Below are positions 48,138 to 57,970 of a stretch of 64,000 nucleotides of DNA, piece after piece. The translations under genes were made by a program, and so were the position numbers. Each line of letters starts with the position of its first letter. Positions within the stretch are counted from its first letter, which is position 1. Where the stretch lies: positions 868,001 through 932,000 of the forward strand of contig NZ_JABFNK010000005.1 in the NCBI RefSeq assembly GCF_020386975.1, written 5' to 3'. The notes beneath the pieces are model-generated. The model ran no database searches. It worked only from the letters and a program-made list of their open reading frames with translations, and was not told the origin of the DNA. Origin of the DNA: Thermococcus bergensis. Lineage in GTDB: Archaea; Methanobacteriota_B; Thermococci; Thermococcales; Thermococcaceae.

Positions 48138-49204
48138 TCTTGGAAAATTTCTAATGGTCTGGATATGGAGATTAGTTCTTCTACAGCTAATGCTAGCTCT
48201 TCTGGGGTTTTAGGATAATATGTACCGATTTCATAGTTTCTTTTAAGACTAGTGGTAAGCAAATTTGCGGAGGACTCTATACTTGGCCCTTGATAATTTG
48301 CGGTAATTTTGGAATGCAAATTTTGATAATACCGGCACTCAACATCGAGGGGAGTGGTTTTTGATATTCTCTTTATCACATCTCTGTTCTTTTGGGTGTT
48401 CCTGACAACAAGAGTTACTTTAGATAAGTCTTCATTGATACTGCCTATAACCCTTATTAACTTCTCAACAGTACCGTTTATCCATGGAGAGACTATTACT
48501 GGCTCTTTCGCATCATAAAGAACATCAGCAATCCCAGCATAGATTGTGTAATCGCCAGGCATTGTTCGAATTATATCAGAAGACTCAACACGATCTCTAA
48601 CTACTTCCTTTCCCTCTTTTGTTAGTTTTACTTCACTACCTTTCTTGTCTATTAACCCTAAGTCCAAGGAGAGGGGTATAAAAAGAGAACTTACAACAAA
48701 TTTATTGTACGGTTTTGCAATGTTCCCCTTCTTAAGAATCCCCAATTGATAAAGTATCGATGTCCAGTGTTTCATCTCTCCTCCTAGTTCCGAAGATATA
48801 ACTCGCATACTTACTGAGCCTTTGTAATCAATGTATTTTAGAAAAACTATCAATGGATACCATTTTTTGAAAACCAATCTTAAAATATCCTCTCGATTTT
48901 CTCGATTGTTCTCTATGTTATTCAATAAATTCTGACCATACGAGCTTAGTTTATATCCCCTTCCGGAACTTTTGACCAAAATCCCCAGATGCCATAATAG
49001 TCTAGCGAAGTAATAACCTTCCCTTCCAGTCTTAGCAAATGGATGTTGGCTGTTTTTCTTAAAAAAATAGTCCATTTCACTAGTGCTCAAAACCTTCTTT
49101 GAGTCAATGAAACCAAGAAGTTTCAAAAAGGTGTCTACATCGAACCATGCGATTCCATAGCTGGAAAAATAAACTTTAGCTGCATAATAAAGTCTACCTA
49201 TCAT
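48119..49204 (-). CDS. Winged-helix / PLD-type (HKD) protein of unknown function
   Basis: A 361-residue protein. The first 230 residues contain one or more winged-helix-like regions (KTGREGYYFARLLWHLGILV; WTSILYQLGILKKGN; KLTKEGKEVVRDRV). The last 130 residues look like a single phospholipase D-type domain: VIVSPWIN, a LHSKI (HxK) motif, then SSANLLTTSLKRNYEIG (N...E). Proteins of this kind cut or bind nucleic acid, and many are linked to mobile or defence loci, but no partner gene is present here. It is AT-richer than its neighbours. Its stop lies inside hairpin 3 of the convergent H/ACA RNA. Confidence 0.7.
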   Translation of the reverse strand: MIGRLYYAAKVYFSSYGIAWFDVDTFLKLLGFIDSKKVLSTSEMDYFFKKNSQHPFAKTGREGYYFARLLWHLGILVKSSGRGYKLSSYGQNLLNNIENNRENREDILRLVFKKWYPLIVFLKYIDYKGSVSMRVISSELGGEMKHWTSILYQLGILKKGNIAKPYNKFVVSSLFIPLSLDLGLIDKKGSEVKLTKEGKEVVRDRVESSDIIRTMPGDYTIYAGIADVLYDAKEPVIVSPWINGTVEKLIRVIGSINEDLSKVTLVVRNTQKNRDVIKRISKTTPLDVECRYYQNLHSKITANYQGPSIESSANLLTTSLKRNYEIGTYYPKTPEELALAVEELISISRPLEIFQENVARP

Positions 49205-49255
49205 AAGGCATCATCAGAGAATTAGGAGCTTTTCACAGAAATCTTTTTTGGTGGT

Positions 49256-49333
49256 TGGTGGGCCCGCGGGGATTCGAACCCCGGACCTCCACCGTGTCAG
49301 GGTGGCGTCATAACCAGTCTAGACCACGGGCCC
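49256..49333 (-). tRNA. tRNA-Val (GAC)
   Basis: The minus strand gives a cloverleaf with acceptor GGGCCCG/CGGGCCC, anticodon stem CCACC/GGTGG and loop CTGACAC (anticodon GAC), TTCGAAT in the T loop, and encoded CCA (49256-49258). It lies 13 nt downstream of tRNA-Ala in the same direction, so both are likely one transcript. Confidence 0.95.
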
Positions 49334-49346
49334 GCCCAAAGTGTTG

Positions 49347-49424
<78 letters not shown>

Positions 49425-49476
49425 ACGCCCAATCCAATAAGGGTTGAAGGCTATTTATAAATCTTTCGGTTAGAAG

Positions 49477-50345
49477 GGGCGTGTTTAGTTTCACCCCCTG
49501 TTATTTAAACAGTATTTGACTCTGAGGAGGATTTTCAGACCATAACACATTACCCCAAGCAGGATTCGGGTTACAGTAGTCTTTTTCAGAAAACAGGGGA
49601 TCCTACTGCCAAACCACGTTGTAAACGCACCCCAGAACCCCTCATGAGGATTCCTATGCCTGTACTCTTCTTCAGAAAACACTCTGTCTCTCTTCTTACT
49701 ACCAAAACCACCTGGAGCGTTCTTAGTTTTCTTAACAATCGGCCGATAACCCTTTTCCACCACAGTGTTCAGAACTTTCTTTGAATCATAAGCCCCATCA
49801 GCATAAAAATTCCCAGAACCCCCCGGCAGGAGTTCAATCAGCTCGTTCTCAGAAGTTGTGATCTTCACAGCAACCGGATACAGTAAACCCGGCAGGATTC
49901 TCGTTATTGCCTGAACTTCTATCCTGCCCTTTTTTTATTTGTAATAATGGTTGAGTCTGCTTGAGTGCTGGCGTAGGGTAATTTCTGGAGTTTTTTCAGG
50001 AGGTGGTTTGTCAGTTCTTCGAGGTTCAGCTTTTTCTCCCAGTTGTGGAGGGTTGAGTAGTGAATGTTTGCTCCGAAGAATTTTCTGCCGTAGTGCTGGG
50101 CGTCTCTGAGAGGTAGGTTGTAGTATTGTTTAAAGAGGAGTATTGCCAGTATTGTTTTTACTGGAAATTTTTTGGATTTTGGCAGGTTCTTCAGCTTTCC
50201 TTCTGATTCGAAGTCTGCTAAAACGTCAAGAATTGCGAATGCCACGCTTTCAGGGTCTTTGAGTCTGTGATCCCATCTGGGGATCACGACAACCACCCGA
50301 AAGAATTCAGCAAAAACCCTAATAAAGGTTACTATAAACACGCCC
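49477..50345 (-). mobile_element. IS4-like insertion sequence, copy 4
   Basis: An 869-bp copy with 11-bp terminal repeats and the 10-bp duplication CGGTTAGAAG (49467-49476 and 50346-50355). It sits just upstream of the tRNA-Ala/Val promoter, in a small frame that reads across the site when the IS is removed (see the remnant at 50356). Orientation opposite to copy 3. Confidence 0.95.
49491..50341 (-). CDS. IS4-like DDE transposase, copy 4 (two frames, -1 shift)
   Basis: orfA (49919-50341) and orfB (to 49491) meet at A7 (complement of 49930-49936). The sequence is nearly identical to copy 3. The open frame of orfA can be traced upstream to 50452 outside the element, but this is the interrupted host frame, not a transposase start. 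Confidence 0.85.
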
Positions 50346-50355
50346 CGGTTAGAAG

Positions 50356-50490
50356 GGAATACTACGGGGGCCCCTTTAGCACTACCTTTTGAAGCCATTA
50401 TGCCAGAGAAGAGCTTAATCTTCTCACGTCTGACACAGATAGTATCAATCACTGGAATAAGCTCTCTATTACCCCAAATAAAAAAGTGAA
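50356..50490 (-). pseudogene. Short gene remnant cut by IS copy 4
   Basis: Minus-strand coding-like sequence reads WGNRELIPVIDTICVRREKI, then KLFSGIMASKGSAKGAPVVF and PSNR. Removing the IS and one target copy continues it to KIYK and a stop just before the tRNA-Ala promoter. There is no clear start: the frame runs back into the 3' end of the alcohol dehydrogenase gene. I do not recognise a family. It may be the end of a lost gene or a chance frame. Confidence 0.35.
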
Positions 50491-50507
50491 TAAGACAAAA
50501 CAGAATT

Positions 50508-51728
50508 TCACTTGCTCATTGGATACAGTGAATCTCTGTAAATAGCTGCAATGGTCTCTCTAGTTGCGTCAATTGGGGCAAGTGAGAGCAACAGGCCAAG
50601 GCCTGGGGTTGTCATGGCTAATTCGGTGAGCTTGTCGATGTCGTCCTCTGTGAATCCAACATCAGTGAGCTTCTGAGTGATTCCGATGCTGAAAAGCCAC
50701 TCCTCGACTTTCCTTGCGACGTACTCAGCTTCGCCTGGAACTCCCTTGGCATCTGGAACGAGTGGTCTATAGACCTCAGCGAGCACTCTAGCCGTGGCGG
50801 GGTATATGTGCTTAATGACCGCGGGCAAGAGCATCGCGAGACCGAGTCCGTGTGGGAGGTCTGGCTTCACGGCACTGAGTGGGTGTTCGAGGGCGTGGGT
50901 GAAGTGGAGCATACCGTTGTCGAAGGATATACCCGCTATTGCGGAGGCATATAGTAGGTAGTACCTGGCTGAGAGGTTGTTGGGGTCAGCTATGGCCTTC
51001 GGGAGGTAGTCGAATATCAGCCTAGCAGTCTCTTGGGCGAGGAGTATGGAGTAGGGATTTGTGACCTTGGTGGTCGCGGCCTCGGTTATGTGGTTGAGCG
51101 CGTCAATGGTCACATAACGGGTCTGGTCGGCTGGGAGCTTGGTTGTGAGAGCCGGGTCGTCGATTGCGTAGAGTGGGTAGATGCAGTCAAAAGCTATTGC
51201 TGGCTTGTACTCTTTCTCTGGAATTGATGCCACTGCAAATCTGTCTACCTCGGTTCCCGTTCCGTGGGTGGTGTTAATTGCTATGATGGGCTTGGCCTTC
51301 ATTGCAAAGAACTTTCCTTCATAGAGCTCTCTCGCGTTCTTGTCTGTGTACTCCAGCAGAATGGCGACGCTCTTGGCTGTGTCGATTGGGCTTCCACCAC
51401 CGATACCAATAACAGCCTGAGCTCCGAACTCCTTGCCTAGCTCTGTGGCCTCGTCAACCATATCAACGGTCGGGTTTGGGCCGACCTTGTCGTAGTGAAC
51501 ATATTCGATACCGTATTCCTCAAGGGCGGGCTTGACGACATCCCAAGCACCGCACTTCTTGTATCCGCTCTTTCCGGTGACAAGGATGACCCTAGTTATG
51601 CCACGGTTTTCCTTAAGGTCTTTGGCTATGTCATAGAACTTGTTAATGGCGCCAACGCCAAAATAGTCTATGGTTCTGCAGCGAAGTTCAAACACCTGGT
51701 TTATGGGGATTTGAGACTCCCACAACAT
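50508..51728 (-). CDS. adh: Iron-containing alcohol dehydrogenase
   Basis: A 406-residue group III (iron-type) alcohol dehydrogenase, the same length as the Thermococcus ES-1/T. hydrothermalis enzymes. NAD(P)-binding GIGGGSPIDTAK is at about residue 100, the metal-binding Asp/His residues are in DALNHITEA, FTHALEHPLSAV and LPHGLGLAM. It reduces aldehydes formed in fermentation, using NADPH. The ATG at 51728 follows GGAGGGATGTACA. A symmetrical AT box (AATTATATATAATT, about 51742-51755) upstream probably holds the TATA element. Confidence 0.93.
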   Translation of the reverse strand: MLWESQIPINQVFELRCRTIDYFGVGAINKFYDIAKDLKENRGITRVILVTGKSGYKKCGAWDVVKPALEEYGIEYVHYDKVGPNPTVDMVDEATELGKEFGAQAVIGIGGGSPIDTAKSVAILLEYTDKNARELYEGKFFAMKAKPIIAINTTHGTGTEVDRFAVASIPEKEYKPAIAFDCIYPLYAIDDPALTTKLPADQTRYVTIDALNHITEAATTKVTNPYSILLAQETARLIFDYLPKAIADPNNLSARYYLLYASAIAGISFDNGMLHFTHALEHPLSAVKPDLPHGLGLAMLLPAVIKHIYPATARVLAEVYRPLVPDAKGVPGEAEYVARKVEEWLFSIGITQKLTDVGFTEDDIDKLTELAMTTPGLGLLLSLAPIDATRETIAAIYRDSLYPMSK

Positions 51729-51908
51729 TGTACATCCCTCCAAATTATATATAATTTGTGCGGAATATAAGCATTTCTTGAACATAACATGTACAACCAA
51801 TGGTTTTTGACACACTCCTGAATAAAGAAGCACAAAGAAGCTTTTGTATTTGTCAACGAAAACTACAAACTCCTAAATAGGGGTCAATGGGCTAAAAAAT
51901 TAAAAGGA

Positions 51909-53591
51909 TCATTTGCCCCCTTTCATTCTTTCCTGGAGCTGATACAGTTCGGCTATCCTTTGTACAGTGTCGGCATCTTCCGGACCTTTGTCCTCTCTCA
52001 ACGCAACAAATCTCGGGAACCTCAGTGCAAAACCGCTCTCGTACTTGGGGCTCTTTTGAATCTCCTGGTAGGTTACTTCTATAACCACTTTGGGCTCTAT
52101 CTCCACGAACTTCCCATGCTCTTTCTTTATAAGAGGTTTAAGCATCTTGGTGAACTCTATTAGGTCTTCATCTGTGAACCCGCTCCCGACCTTACCAACT
52201 GGGACAAAGTCCCCCCTTACGGGGTCGTATGCGCCTAAAAGGAACGAGCTTAGAACTCCGCTTCTTCTTCCCTCTCCCCATTCTGCACCTATAATGACCA
52301 AATCGAGGTTTTCCATCGTTGGTTTGATCTTCAGCCACTTCTTACCCCTGTTACCAGGCTCGTAAACTGAGTCAAGCCTTTTTGCCATTAGCCCTTCATG
52401 ACCAAGCTCAAGGGCCCTTTGATAGAACTCCTCAGCCTCTTCTGGATTCTTTGTTATTAAATTCTCGGCGACTTTTATCCACTCGTTCGTCTCTACAATG
52501 CTTTCTAGGGTTTTCCTCCTCTCTATGAGCTGAACGTCTATCATGCTTTCGCCGTCAATGTAAAGAACGTCGAAAAGGTTGAGCTCGAGGGGTATTTTTT
52601 CAATCATCTCTTCTATGTTGTACTTCCTTCTAAACCTCCTCAGCACATACTGGAATGGCCTTGGCCTTCCTCCTTCCCCAACGGCGACAAGTTCACCCTC
52701 TACAATGACTTTCTCCGGCTTTAGGGCATTTTTAACTCTCTCCACAACCTCGGGAATCGACTTTGTAACGTTTTCAAGGCGTCTTGAGTAAATTACAACT
52801 TTGTCCCCATCTTTGTGCACCTGAACTCTCGCACCGTCATATTTAATCTCAAACTCCGCTTCCCCGCCCATTTCTATTAATGCCTCTCTAACGTTGGCTG
52901 CCATCTGGGCGAGCATTGGCTTAATTGGCTTTCCGACTTGGATTTTTACTTTCGAAAGCCCCTCGTCTCCCTCAAGCTTTGCTACCTTAGCCACGAATCC
53001 GAAGTCGCTCGTAAGCATGTAAGCCCTCTCAACAAGCTCGACCTTTACCCTAAACGCCTCTGCTATTGCATCCCTCAGCAGCCCCTCTGCAACTCCCGTT
53101 CTCATAGTCCCCAGTATTGTCCTTGCCAGATACTTTCCTTCCTCCGGAGAAGCATCCATGAAGAGATTGGCGAGGTACTTCAGCTTTCTATCTTGGCTTC
53201 CTTCGCCGGTGGTTTCGGCAACTTTAACCAGAGTGCTGTAAACCCTTTTTATTGTAAGAGGCTGAGAGAAAAAGCTTTTTTGCTTCCTCTTTTGGAGAGC
53301 AAGGGCAACGCTCTCTCCCAAATCTCCAGTATCTTTTACAGAATTTTCTATCTCATCGCTGTTTACTCCAGTGGCCATAGAAACAGCCCTTATCAGTAGC
53401 TTCTCGCCCACGCCGAGCTCTCTCTCGTCCCAATCCGGAAAGACCTTTCCGAGGATTAAATAGGGAACAATCTCCAACAGCTCTGGATCCTCAACTTTCT
53501 TTAAAAAGTCCGCCACAAATTTTGTCTTGAGGGTCTTTAAAGTTGTTTTCTCAAGTCTTTTATACAGCTCAACCAGTTCTTTGTATAGCAT
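51909..53591 (-). CDS. lig: ATP-dependent DNA ligase
   Basis: A 560-residue archaeal DNA ligase I-type enzyme. The N-terminal DNA-binding domain is followed by the adenylation site [15 protein letters not shown] (Lys of KYDGAR), [21 protein letters not shown], and motif [19 protein letters not shown] with KWLKIKP. The start is the ATG at 53591 ([19 protein letters not shown]). It joins Okazaki fragments and repair nicks. It follows the pantoate kinase and a small membrane protein on the same strand. Confidence 0.96.
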   Translation of the reverse strand: MLYKELVELYKRLEKTTLKTLKTKFVADFLKKVEDPELLEIVPYLILGKVFPDWDERELGVGEKLLIRAVSMATGVNSDEIENSVKDTGDLGESVALALQKRKQKSFFSQPLTIKRVYSTLVKVAETTGEGSQDRKLKYLANLFMDASPEEGKYLARTILGTMRTGVAEGLLRDAIAEAFRVKVELVERAYMLTSDFGFVAKVAKLEGDEGLSKVKIQVGKPIKPMLAQMAANVREALIEMGGEAEFEIKYDGARVQVHKDGDKVVIYSRRLENVTKSIPEVVERVKNALKPEKVIVEGELVAVGEGGRPRPFQYVLRRFRRKYNIEEMIEKIPLELNLFDVLYIDGESMIDVQLIERRKTLESIVETNEWIKVAENLITKNPEEAEEFYQRALELGHEGLMAKRLDSVYEPGNRGKKWLKIKPTMENLDLVIIGAEWGEGRRSGVLSSFLLGAYDPVRGDFVPVGKVGSGFTDEDLIEFTKMLKPLIKKEHGKFVEIEPKVVIEVTYQEIQKSPKYESGFALRFPRFVALREDKGPEDADTVQRIAELYQLQERMKGGK

Positions 53592-53633
53592 CCACACCAC
53601 CACGTTGAAGTACCCCATAAAAGAATAAAAAGA

Positions 53634-53864
53634 TTAGTCTCTCTGCACTAGTCTGAATTTTAAGAACTCAAAAAATACAGTCGCTGCAAAACCTCCCGCG
53701 AATACCAGGAAAGGTGAGTACCCACTTTTTTCAAAGGCAAACAAAAATGCAAATCCTCCAGCAAACCCCGACGCAATAATTCCGATTGCTCGCTGGTTGC
53801 TTTTGTTAAAGTATATTGTTAGAAGGATGAATAAAACTGAGAGAGCAAGATACAGGGGGTTCAT
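53634..53864 (-). CDS. Small membrane protein between pantoate kinase and ligase
   Basis: A 76-residue protein with two or three hydrophobic segments (NPLYLALSVLFILLTIYF; IIASGFAGGFAFLFAF; FAGGFAATVFFEFL). The ATG at 53864 follows GGTGGAGGGAGAAAG and overlaps the pantoate kinase stop by 4 nt. No family is recognised. Confidence 0.7.
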   Translation of the reverse strand: MNPLYLALSVLFILLTIYFNKSNQRAIGIIASGFAGGFAFLFAFEKSGYSPFLVFAGGFAATVFFEFLKFRLVQRD

Positions 53865-54775
53865 CTTTCTCCCTCCACCCATCTTTCAACGCTGGGCCTC
53901 TGGGTGTAAACCTCGCATATGTGGTAATCGTCTATGGAAAGTTCGTCCATGATGGATTTTACTTTCTCTATTTCCTCTTCCCTCAAAAGGGCAAACAGGC
54001 TCTTGCCCAGCATGACCATTGAGGACGGCAACTTAAGTGCTTTATCAAGTTCTCTAGCAATTTCCAAAAGCTCACCTGAGAGCAAACCCGTACGTTCAGA
54101 AAACGCCCTCGCTTCCTTCATCAAAACTTCAACTTTAGGGTTGGAGAGAAGTGCATTAATGGCTTTTTCTCCTTCCTTCTCGATTAGGCGAATCACATCG
54201 CTGTCGAGCACTTCTTTTGTAGATAACCTTCCCATAGGCACTGCCAGAACTTTGTATCCCTCAAAAAAGATGTTATCCACTACTCCAATTCCGGGGGCTC
54301 CGGGTTTTATTCTAACTTCTATCCCTCCATGGATTTGGGCTATAACGTCTCCCAGCCCACCTTTGTGGAGAACCTCATATTTATGTGCCGTTTGAGCAGC
54401 CTGAAGAAAGGTTTTCTCTTTGAAGGCAAACGCCAGAGAGAGAGCAGTTCCGAGGGCTCCACCGGCACTGTTCCCAAAACCGTGACCATTTGGAAAGTCG
54501 AAATATTGCCAGATTTCAAGCTCCCCTTCAAAATCCTTCGGGAGGATGTCATAAGCAACGGAGTAGCTGATAACTGCATCTTCTTTTTTAACGGGCTCTC
54601 CATTAAACGCTATGTGTATGTGCCTTTCCAAGCCCTCTTCCAAGCTTATAAAGACGTTGGTTCCCTTGCTTAAATTTATGCCGGCCCCAAGTGAACCAGC
54701 CAAAAGAGGCTCTTCATTGAACCTGGGGACAAAAAAAGCCGTGATGTGTGCTGGAACAAAAGCCCTTATCAACAT
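53861..54775 (-). CDS. Pantoate kinase
   Basis: A 304-residue GHMP-family kinase matching the archaeal pantoate kinase, which with phosphopantothenate synthetase replaces the bacterial route to 4'-phosphopantothenate for coenzyme A. The ATP-binding motif is FPNGHGFGNSAGGALGTALS; the N-terminus is MLIRAFVPAHITAFFVPRFN. The ATG at 54775 follows GGAGGTGAGAG. Coupled to the next small gene by overlap. Confidence 0.9.
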   Translation of the reverse strand: MLIRAFVPAHITAFFVPRFNEEPLLAGSLGAGINLSKGTNVFISLEEGLERHIHIAFNGEPVKKEDAVISYSVAYDILPKDFEGELEIWQYFDFPNGHGFGNSAGGALGTALSLAFAFKEKTFLQAAQTAHKYEVLHKGGLGDVIAQIHGGIEVRIKPGAPGIGVVDNIFFEGYKVLAVPMGRLSTKEVLDSDVIRLIEKEGEKAINALLSNPKVEVLMKEARAFSERTGLLSGELLEIARELDKALKLPSSMVMLGKSLFALLREEEIEKVKSIMDELSIDDYHICEVYTQRPSVERWVEGER

Positions 54776-54870
54776 GCTCTCACCTCCTAGAAAAGTCGAT
54801 ATTTGGATTTTTAAACATAAGCCTCTATGCCTAATGATACTAACATGAACAGTAAAAAGAAAGAGAAAAA

Positions 54871-56529
54871 TCACTCTTCAACAACATACACTGGCACTTT
54901 TCCGTGTGGGATACCTGCTTTCTTGCCGTACCACTCGCTGAGGACGTACCAGGCGCCAACGAGCAGCACTATGCCGAGCGGCAGGAGGACTGCCCAGCTC
55001 CTGACTCCGAGACCGAAGAGTATGTAGAGCACTGCACCGATTACCGCGACCGTGACGGCGTAGGGTATCTGGGTCGTAACGTGGTCTATGTGGTCTGAAC
55101 CAGAGAACATTGAGCTCATGATCGTTGTGTCGCTTATCGGGGAGCAGTGGTCTCCGAAGATGGAGCCGGTGAAGGCAGCTCCGATGGTGGCGAAGACTAT
55201 CTCGTTGACCTGTCCGTTTGTGAAGGCAAGGCTCATCTGGACACCGAGGGGTACCATTATGGCGAAGGTTCCCCAGCTGGTTCCGGTTGTGAAGGCCACG
55301 AACATGGCCGCGAGGAACATTATGAGGGGCATCCACGGGCCGAGGTCAGCACCGGAGCTGGTGGCGAGGTTTATCACATAGGAGCCAGTTCCCACGGTGT
55401 CGGCTGCATTGCCAAGGCTCCACGCAAGGACCAAAACTGTGTTGGCGAAGATCATCTGCTTCATTCCCCTGATTACCGTCTCCTCCCATTCTTCCAAGGT
55501 CATTCTCTTCCTTCCAAGAAGCATTATGCTGGCGACCACCACCATAACAAACGATCCCCAGAGCAGGGCCGTTGCGGCATCCGCCTCGCGGAAGGAGTCA
55601 ACGAAGCTGTAGCTGATGAAGTTCACGCCGAAGGGGTTCTCAAGCTCTGTCCACCATCCGAGGTCTTGATCGTATGCTGCCAAGTTTGCAGCACCTGTGT
55701 ACCAGAGACCTAGCAGAGACACTACAACGAGGGCAAGAACCGGTATGACGAAGTCCCACGGGCTACCGCCCTCTTTGGGTGCGCCAATGTCTGTCTCGGT
55801 GGTCATGAGCGGCTTTGCTCCGTCGCGAAGGACTTTGCCGGTCGTCCTGGCGCGGTACTCAGCGTGGAGCATCGGGCCGTAGTGCCTGTGGGTGTATGCC
55901 ACTATGAACACGAGTATTATCGCCAGAATCGAGTAGAACCTGAAGGGAATGCTTGAGAGCCAGGCATCGTATGAATTGTATGATATATTGAACGCATCAA
56001 AACCTCTCCCTATCATCGCCAGCTCATAGCCAATCCACGTTGAGATTAAAGCCAGCCCGGCGACCGGTGCGGCCGTTGAATCGTCGATGTACGCCAGCAT
56101 TTCCCTTGAAACCCTTGTCCTGTCCGTTACAGGGCGCATCGTGTTTCCGACTATAATGGTGTTGGTATAGTCATCGAAGAACACCAGGACACCCATGAGC
56201 CACCCAAGGACGGAGGCTCCTCTACTCGTTCTTACCCTCTTGGATAGGGCTTTTGCCAGTGCATGCACTCCACCGGACTTGTAGATGAGGCCAACACCAG
56301 CTCCAATGAGGAAGTCGAATATGAGTATCCTGGCGTTCCAGTCATCGGTAACGCTGCCCACTATCCATTCTAGGCTCTGGGTGGTTCCGGTTATCGGGTT
56401 CCAGCCAGAGATCATTACCCCACCAATCCATATACCCGAAAACAACGCTAGTATAACTCTTTTAGACCATATCGCCAATCCAATTGCTACCAATGGGGGG
56501 AGCAAAGACAACACCCCAAAGTCTGACAC
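54871..56529 (-). CDS. NhaC-family Na+/H+ antiporter
   Basis: A 552-residue polytopic membrane protein (about 12 hydrophobic segments). NhaC-type conserved strings include FFDDYTNTIIVGNTMRP, DDSTAAPVAGLALISTW, TGTSWGTFAIMVPLG and IFGDHCSPISDTTIMS. It probably exchanges Na+ for H+. The start is the GTG at 56529 with GGAGGTG nine bases before it. It is not tightly linked to the pantoate kinase gene (95 nt gap). Confidence 0.92.
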   Translation of the reverse strand: MSDFGVLSLLPPLVAIGLAIWSKRVILALFSGIWIGGVMISGWNPITGTTQSLEWIVGSVTDDWNARILIFDFLIGAGVGLIYKSGGVHALAKALSKRVRTSRGASVLGWLMGVLVFFDDYTNTIIVGNTMRPVTDRTRVSREMLAYIDDSTAAPVAGLALISTWIGYELAMIGRGFDAFNISYNSYDAWLSSIPFRFYSILAIILVFIVAYTHRHYGPMLHAEYRARTTGKVLRDGAKPLMTTETDIGAPKEGGSPWDFVIPVLALVVVSLLGLWYTGAANLAAYDQDLGWWTELENPFGVNFISYSFVDSFREADAATALLWGSFVMVVVASIMLLGRKRMTLEEWEETVIRGMKQMIFANTVLVLAWSLGNAADTVGTGSYVINLATSSGADLGPWMPLIMFLAAMFVAFTTGTSWGTFAIMVPLGVQMSLAFTNGQVNEIVFATIGAAFTGSIFGDHCSPISDTTIMSSMFSGSDHIDHVTTQIPYAVTVAVIGAVLYILFGLGVRSWAVLLPLGIVLLVGAWYVLSEWYGKKAGIPHGKVPVYVVEE

Positions 56530-56578
56530 AGCTTACACCTCCGTACATATTTTTCTTGAGCCCAAATTTTTCGACTTC

Positions 56579-56667
56579 TTTATAAATTTTTCGCAAATAT
56601 TGTTGCGTTTTTGATAATATTCGAATTTTTTTATATAGCCACTAAAATTTGTCGAAATATTTTCGAA
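56579..56667 (-). promoter_or_regulatory. NhaC promoter region with TCGAA palindromes
   Basis: A TATA-like TTTATAAA (56579-56586) lies 50 nt upstream of the GTG. Further upstream are TTCGAA (56620-56625) and the inverted repeat CGAAA-TAT-TTTCG (56653-56665). The 286 bp between NhaC and the glycosylase hold nothing else I can identify. The repeats could be operator sites or simply AT-rich promoter sequence. Confidence 0.4.
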
Positions 56668-56815
56668 TCAATATGATGTAGATTTCTGTTCTTTGTTGTA
56701 TTCTAATGGTGTGCTGTGTTTAACATTATGCATTATTGCTCTTTGAGAAATCACGTGAAGAATATTAGGTTGGAGAACATCAAAGCAAAAAAGATTTCGA
56801 AGTAAGATTGCAAAA

Positions 56816-57403
56816 TTAAGATAGCTCTTTCAGCATCTCTTTCAGCTTTTTAAAATCTTTTTCCAGTTCCTCTCTAAGCTGGGGCCTATAGAGAGCAACA
56901 GCCGGATGATACATCGGCATTATGATGATCTTCCCGAAAAGTGTCTTCGCTTCAAATGTTTTTCCATGTATTTTGCTTATTGGCTCCGACTCAAATCCAA
57001 ACTTTTTAAGAATATAGGCCATTGAGTGCCTTCCCAAAGGGACTATAACTTTCGGCCGGATTACATCAATCTGCTTATCCAAGTACGGAGAGCAGGCCTT
57101 GATTTCCTCTTCCGTTGGGTCCCTGTTGTTGGGAGGCCGGCACTTTACAATGTTGGTAATGTACACTTCTTCTCTTGTTAGTCCGATACCCTCTAAAAGC
57201 TCGTCAAGGACTTTCCCTGCCCTTCCGACAAAGGGCAGGCCCTTTTGATCTTCCCAATAACCCGGGGCTTCTCCAACGAACATTATTTTGGCATCGTAGC
57301 TTCCCGAGCCGGGGACTGCGTTTGTCCTTAATTCTCCCAACGGACACTTTTTACACGTCTTTATTTTCTCTTCGAGCTTTTTCATGACTTCATTTTTTTT
57401 CAT
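56816..57403 (-). CDS. udg: Uracil-DNA glycosylase, family 4 (iron-sulfur)
   Basis: A 195-residue family 4 UDG. The motif 1 region is FVGEAPGYWEDQKGLPFVG, motif 2 is MYHPAVALY, and four cysteines for the [4Fe-4S] cluster are in KTCKKCPLGE, VKCRPPNNRD and KACSPYL. It excises uracil formed by cytosine deamination, a frequent event at high temperature. The ATG at 57403 overlaps the upstream gene by 14 nt, so translation is coupled. Confidence 0.94.
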   Translation of the reverse strand: MKKNEVMKKLEEKIKTCKKCPLGELRTNAVPGSGSYDAKIMFVGEAPGYWEDQKGLPFVGRAGKVLDELLEGIGLTREEVYITNIVKCRPPNNRDPTEEEIKACSPYLDKQIDVIRPKVIVPLGRHSMAYILKKFGFESEPISKIHGKTFEAKTLFGKIIIMPMYHPAVALYRPQLREELEKDFKKLKEMLKELS

Positions 57404-57758
57404 GATTAACACCCAGTCTTTCTTGGGATAAATAAGCTGTTAGGAGCTCTTTCCAGGCTGTATAGTACCCCTTTTCATAGTCGTCCCTAAACTCATGCTG
57501 AAGTATGTTCTCAAAATGTTCGAGGAGTTTTTTGGCCTTTTCATTGTCTGGGTTTCTTATAAGCTGAACTATCAGTGCATCGGTATCATTGTCACTCAAT
57601 GCGGATAAAAAGCCGTTTATAGCCTTGCTGTATCCCCTACCCCACTCATCATCTCCTACTATCTTCTCAAGCTTGTCCAGATGAGCTTTCGCCTTGGAGT
57701 AGTCTCCCCTCATAAGCGCTCTGAGAAACATTTCCATTCTCATCTCTCTTGCTGGCAT
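57390..57758 (-). CDS. Helical protein of unknown function, coupled to udg
   Basis: A 122-residue mostly helical, soluble protein (MPAREMRMEMFLRALMRGDY; KYSKAINGFLSAL-like repeats). The ATG at 57758 follows GGTGGTGAAGA. I do not recognise the family. Its overlap with udg suggests co-expression, which does not by itself prove a repair function. Confidence 0.7.
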   Translation of the reverse strand: MPAREMRMEMFLRALMRGDYSKAKAHLDKLEKIVGDDEWGRGYSKAINGFLSALSDNDTDALIVQLIRNPDNEKAKKLLEHFENILQHEFRDDYEKGYYTAWKELLTAYLSQERLGVNHEKK

Positions 57759-57970
57759 TCTTCACCACCATTCTATTTGAGATTCTTTGGTGTTTTTAAC
57801 CGTTTCCGAGAAATCGCACATGTGAGGGAATATCCATAAATACTCTGCGGTATAGATAATAGTAGTGGCCATAATTCAGAACTTTTTGGAATACCTATGA
57901 AAGTAAATCTTCATATTTACGCAAAAGTTTTTATACTTCATATTTGTAAAAACGTGTAGAGGTGATTAGA

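Noticed and set aside
47785-48218. Open frames over the GC-rich island as small proteins
   Set aside because: The island folds into three ACA-tailed hairpins; the frames have unnatural composition and no ribosome sites.
54878-55713. Long histidine/arginine-rich and other frames over the NhaC gene
   Set aside because: They overlap the NhaC coding region in other frames and look like translation of GC-rich antisense.
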